Positions 60,896 through 64,000 of a DNA stretch of 64,000 nucleotides are shown in pieces. The notes beneath the pieces were generated by a model. That model had not been told where the DNA came from, did no database searches, and saw only the letters and a list, made by a program, of their open reading frames with translations. How positions within the stretch are numbered: position 1 is the stretch's first letter; each line of letters begins with the position of its first letter. This DNA comes from Hyaloscypha bicolor E (lineage: Eukaryota > Ascomycota > Leotiomycetes > Helotiales > Hyaloscyphaceae): positions 2,136,014 to 2,200,013 of the forward strand of contig NW_020194558.1 in NCBI RefSeq assembly GCF_002865645.1, in the 5' to 3' direction. A program made the translations under genes and the position numbers.

Positions 60896-62581
60896 CTAAT
60901 AGGTATAAATGAACCCAGGATGGGCATCTCCCAAGTTGTCGCCCTCCTGGAGTAGATGATCCCTCTTCCCAGCGCGCTTTTGCTTGTTCTCGTACCAAAG
61001 TCCCGTCACATACACACAGATTAAGCCAGTAGCCATGCACATGAGCGAGAACGTGGTCCTAAAGCCTGTCCAGTAGAACGGAGCCTTCTTCGACTGGAAA
61101 GAGAACGACGCAACAAACCCACCACCGTTGCCCAGACCAATTTCCATACCGATGGCGAAGGCTGTCTTGTAGGATCCAGAGACGTTGTTCAAAAGCAGGA
61201 TCCAGGCTGCAGGCAGAGCGGCAAATGAACCGGAGGCGATGAGATAAAGGGCTCCATAGCGTGCATTGACCGAGACATGCTCTTGGTTGAGGGTGATGAC
61301 ATATCCGATGATTGCTATAAAACAGCCAGTCAATGCGAGACCACCGCGGTGCTTTAGCTTGTCCGAGATGTATGCAACGGTCAAGGTGCTGGCGGAGGCT
61401 GCGATAAAGATTGGAATTACCAAACCTTGGATTTGCTTTGCGGAGTATGCTGGCTTGAGAACTTTGACGATTGTTGGGGCAAATAAGGTGCATGAGTAGA
61501 CGCTGGAGATGACGCCGACGATGATGAACCCACTAGAGCTACGTCAGCAGAAGCATACAACGCAGACGAAATGGTCTTATTACCTTAGGTAGATTTTCCA
61601 ATCAGTGAGGCATCGGATAATGGCCTTTCGGTCCAGGTCATCCATACGACCGATGATTCCGTCCTTTCGAATGCGTTCTTCCAGGACAGCTTTCTCATTT
61701 GGTTTGAGCCATTTTGCCGTGGCTGGCCAGTCGTTCATGAATGGCCAGCAAAGCGCAACAAGGACGACTGTAACAAGACCTTCAATGACAAAGATCCATC
61801 TCCATCCATGCCATCCATTTGAAGAGTGGATGCTAGCCACAGCATAAGCCAGCAAACCGCCAAACGCGTTTGAGATAGCATTGCCAACGTGGAGCATACT
61901 CATACGCCACTGTAACTCATATCTTGGATAGTACGCTGCCAGCAAGAAGATGGATCCGGGAATTAGTCCGGCTTCTAGGATCCCAATGATGAAACGCATT
62001 GCCACGAGGCCAGCGAAGTTTGTGACTAGCCCTTGGCCGATGGTGAAAATTCCTGTCCAATATAAGTATCTTGTCCATCAATCATATTGTCTTTCTTACC
62101 TAGGATGAGACATTCACCACAGAGAACAGTAGTTGGTGTGAACTTCTTGATCAGCAAATTGCTTGGAACCTGCTCGTTTATTAGCATTCTGTGGTGATAT
62201 GGCTTGTGGGAATTGGTTACCTCTGCGAGCATAAGGCCAATAAAGACCACAACTAGAGGTAATGCGTTAGACGAAGTCTTCTTGGAATTCATCAAGGCAC
62301 AAACCGGTTGCGATATTGAATTTGTTGCTGAGAGGATCCATCTTGAGATCCTTCTCAAGACCTTGGATCCTAGCTGTACCAATGTTAACTCGATCGATCA
62401 ATGAGATGAACCATAGTATGAAGAGCGGTGGTAAAAGATGGACGTCGAGTTTCCAGATGAGTTTGCGGTATTCCGCATTCGAGAAGGTATCGGTCGCATC
62501 GATGCTGCTCTTCTCTGTGGGGGACCCGGGCTTCAAGGAGTCTGAACCTGAGGCCTTCTCTCCTGCGATAATCGAATCCAT
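60896..62581 (-). CDS. MFS transporter, allantoate permease (Dal5) type
   Basis: Anion:cation symporter family. The cytosolic N-terminus ends YRKLIWKLDVHLLPPLFILW, the standard lead into TM1, with DRVNIGTARIQGLEKDL typical of the family. Small exons then encode VVFIGLMLAEVPSNLLIKKF and TVLCGECLILG, then IFTIGQGLVTNFAGLVAMRF and GILEAGLIPGSIFLLAAYYP. GWHGWRWIFVIEGLVTVVLV begins TM6. The second half has IPIFIAASASTLTVAYISDK (MFS motif A-like) and KHRGG. It ends with KQKRAGKRDHLLQEGDNLGD. About 490 residues and 12 TM helices expected. Four introns are supported. Family substrates include allantoate, nicotinate, tartrate and aromatic acids. Confidence 0.93.
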
Positions 62582-63517
62582 GTTCGATGCAGATCGCCAC
62601 GGCTGGTTGGTGTTTCAGGAACTGGTGTGGTGTAAAAGAATCTTTGAAGGAAAAGAAGAAAAGAGAGGAGTATGCAGCCACATGTACCTGGTGCCTCGTG
62701 GCCGGCGACAAGACTAAGCGTTTTTAAATGCAAATGAACGCCGAGAATCAAGCTAGCGCACCAGCGTTACATTCAAGATATCGATACTTCATTCGAAACC
62801 AGTTAGATGCTTTTTGGGATCCTTGCAGGAGTTCTGCAGGAATGCAGGAAAATCTTGGCAAAATCGACAGGGTAAAGCGTAAATTTATACACCGTTATTC
62901 CAGCATGCACCTTGTTAAATTTCACGTGAATATTCTTGTTATTCTTTTACCGTCAGTAGCTGAGAAATGAGGATATATCATATTTTCTATTCTATTAGAG
63001 GCATGTCACCAGCCCTTGCACAACATCCATCCTTCATATCCCAGGCCTAGTTACGTTTAGAGGGGGCATCCTTCTTCACCTGATTAAGGAAATTAGCGAA
63101 TCTGACGAGTTGGGATTATGCGGACGGCCGTGGGGGTAGATCATTGAAAATAGCGGAAATGTCTCAAAATATTCGAAGGATTTTGCCCTAAGCAGGCCCC
63201 CTTGAATAAGGTTTTGGTTAATGATTGAGTCAAAAGTGCGACACAAAACACTTCATTCGTGTTCAATCTCCCGAACCCTGCCTGAATGGTTACGTATCTT
63301 CCTTTAGCGGAAGATCTCGCCTTCATTCGATCAGACCATTCGTGCTTCTCGTCCGTGAAGGCGGTTCGATAGCAGGATCTGAAGTGAGGGTTTCTAAACG
63401 ACAGTCGCACTACATCCGGTACATCACTTCGCCCTATCACTACGCCTTCCAACGCATGACAGAATATAAGTCAGAGACGCATGGCTAGGAAATCGTAAAT
63501 TAACTACACAAACCCGG
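62582..63517. other. Intergenic, no gene seen
   Basis: Promoter of the transporter gene and flank of the next plus-strand gene. A TGAGTCA occurs near 63226. Short frames only. Confidence 0.5.
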
Positions 63518-63661
63518 TATATAAGGACAACTTGAAGTCAATGATTGTCGCTACAGTTTAAACCAACAGCAAAGTCAAGCAGGGTCGATCAATACGACGC
63601 TCTCACTTGTATATCAAACATGAAGTCTCAAAAGGGAACCTACGATACGACTGCGTCATAA
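63518..63661 (+). promoter_or_regulatory. TATA box and short uORF upstream of a plus-strand gene
   Basis: TATATAAGG at 63518-63526 is followed about 100 bp later by ATG 63620, a 13-codon frame (MKSQKGTYDTTAS) ending TAA 63661. Their spacing fits a core promoter and an upstream ORF in the leader of the gene beginning at 63908. Confidence 0.35.
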
Positions 63662-63907
63662 GCGATAAACTTAAATACCTGCAACTTTAGAATCTCATGT
63701 TTGATGCCGATACGCTGAGCCTCGTGAAGTTCATGGTATTTGACTGTTTTCGAGGAAGGGATCGACAATTGTATTACTACTTTCAAGACTTAGTGCACAG
63801 GCCGTAAACAGTCTGATTAAAGTTGAAGTTTAGTCTCGGAATTTGTTCTGATTAGGATACGTTGAGAGATCACTTGTCTGAAAGCTCGCTAGCTTCAAAA
63901 GACAAGC

Positions 63908-64000
63908 ATGGGCGCCCTAGAATACCAATCTCGGTACCGAGGAATATCAGACATGGTGAGCTTCATTCTTTGCTGGCCGAACTTGGTCGCCCGTGCATTA
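63908..64000 (+). CDS. Probable first exon of a gene cut by the window edge
   Basis: ATG 63908 opens MGALEYQSRYRGISDM, followed directly by a good donor GTGAGC at 63956. The rest would lie beyond the window. With only 16 residues no family can be named. Its position beside the monooxygenase-transporter pair makes membership of the same catabolic cluster possible. Confidence 0.3.
   Translation, partial: MGALEYQSRYRGISDMVSFILCWPNLVARAL

Overview
This window looks like chromosomal DNA of a filamentous ascomycete (Pezizomycotina). Genes carry short GT-AG introns of about 45-215 nt. The repertoire is typical: HET-domain, Zn2Cys6, hybrid histidine kinase, Dal5-type MFS and FAD monooxygenase genes. 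Protein composition suggests a leotiomycete-like fungus, but that is inference and no marker here settles it. There are no rRNA or tRNA genes, CRISPR arrays or prokaryotic signals.

Layout. 1-9.5 kb is mostly housekeeping: the 3' end of a RING-tailed vacuolar sorting gene (probably VPS8), a decayed NLR N-terminal relic, alanyl-tRNA synthetase with two in-frame starts, a conserved unknown gene, an RCR-family membrane protein and saccharopine dehydrogenase (LYS1). 10.2-11.6 kb holds an intron-rich secreted glycoprotein. 11.6-20.8 kb is a gene-poor accessory segment. It contains a frameshifted HET gene, a broken fragment of a fungal 'LLRV...EASPLLYS' type domain, and two inverted copies of a dispersed repeat.

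20.8-36.7 kb is dense conserved core: NTR2 and SmG (divergent spliceosomal genes), a Cdc25/Acr2-like rhodanese with an in-frame intron in its catalytic loop, the NAT10/Kre33 RNA acetyltransferase, ERG10, SNU114 and CIA2. A MITE-like element lies between SNU114 and CIA2. 36.7-39.9 kb is a long GC-rich upstream region leading into a Zn2Cys6 regulator. 43-48 kb holds an MBL-fold hydrolase with an N-terminal zinc ribbon, an amidase and a SAM methyltransferase.

48.17-50.21 kb is a nearly intact piggyBac-family transposon. It has perfect 43-bp terminal inverted repeats, a spliceable intron and one nonsense codon. 51.7-56.2 kb is a roughly 1,441-residue PAS/hybrid histidine kinase. 58.3-62.6 kb is a same-strand pair, a salicylate-hydroxylase-like flavoprotein monooxygenase and an allantoate-permease-type MFS transporter, probably for uptake and catabolism of a small aromatic acid. 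The right edge has a TATA box, a short uORF and a probable first exon of a further gene.

Themes: three spliceosome genes (NTR2, SmG, SNU114) lie within about 13 kb. Exact TGACTCA (Gcn4/CpcA-type) sites lie about 107 bp upstream of the start codon of both LYS1 and the cytosolic form of AlaRS, suggesting shared cross-pathway control. Accessory relics (NLR, HET, domain fragment) sit outside the conserved blocks. No wholly new system was identified. The best leads are the transposon, the immune-like relics, the start-codon and intron ambiguities, and the unknown secreted protein.
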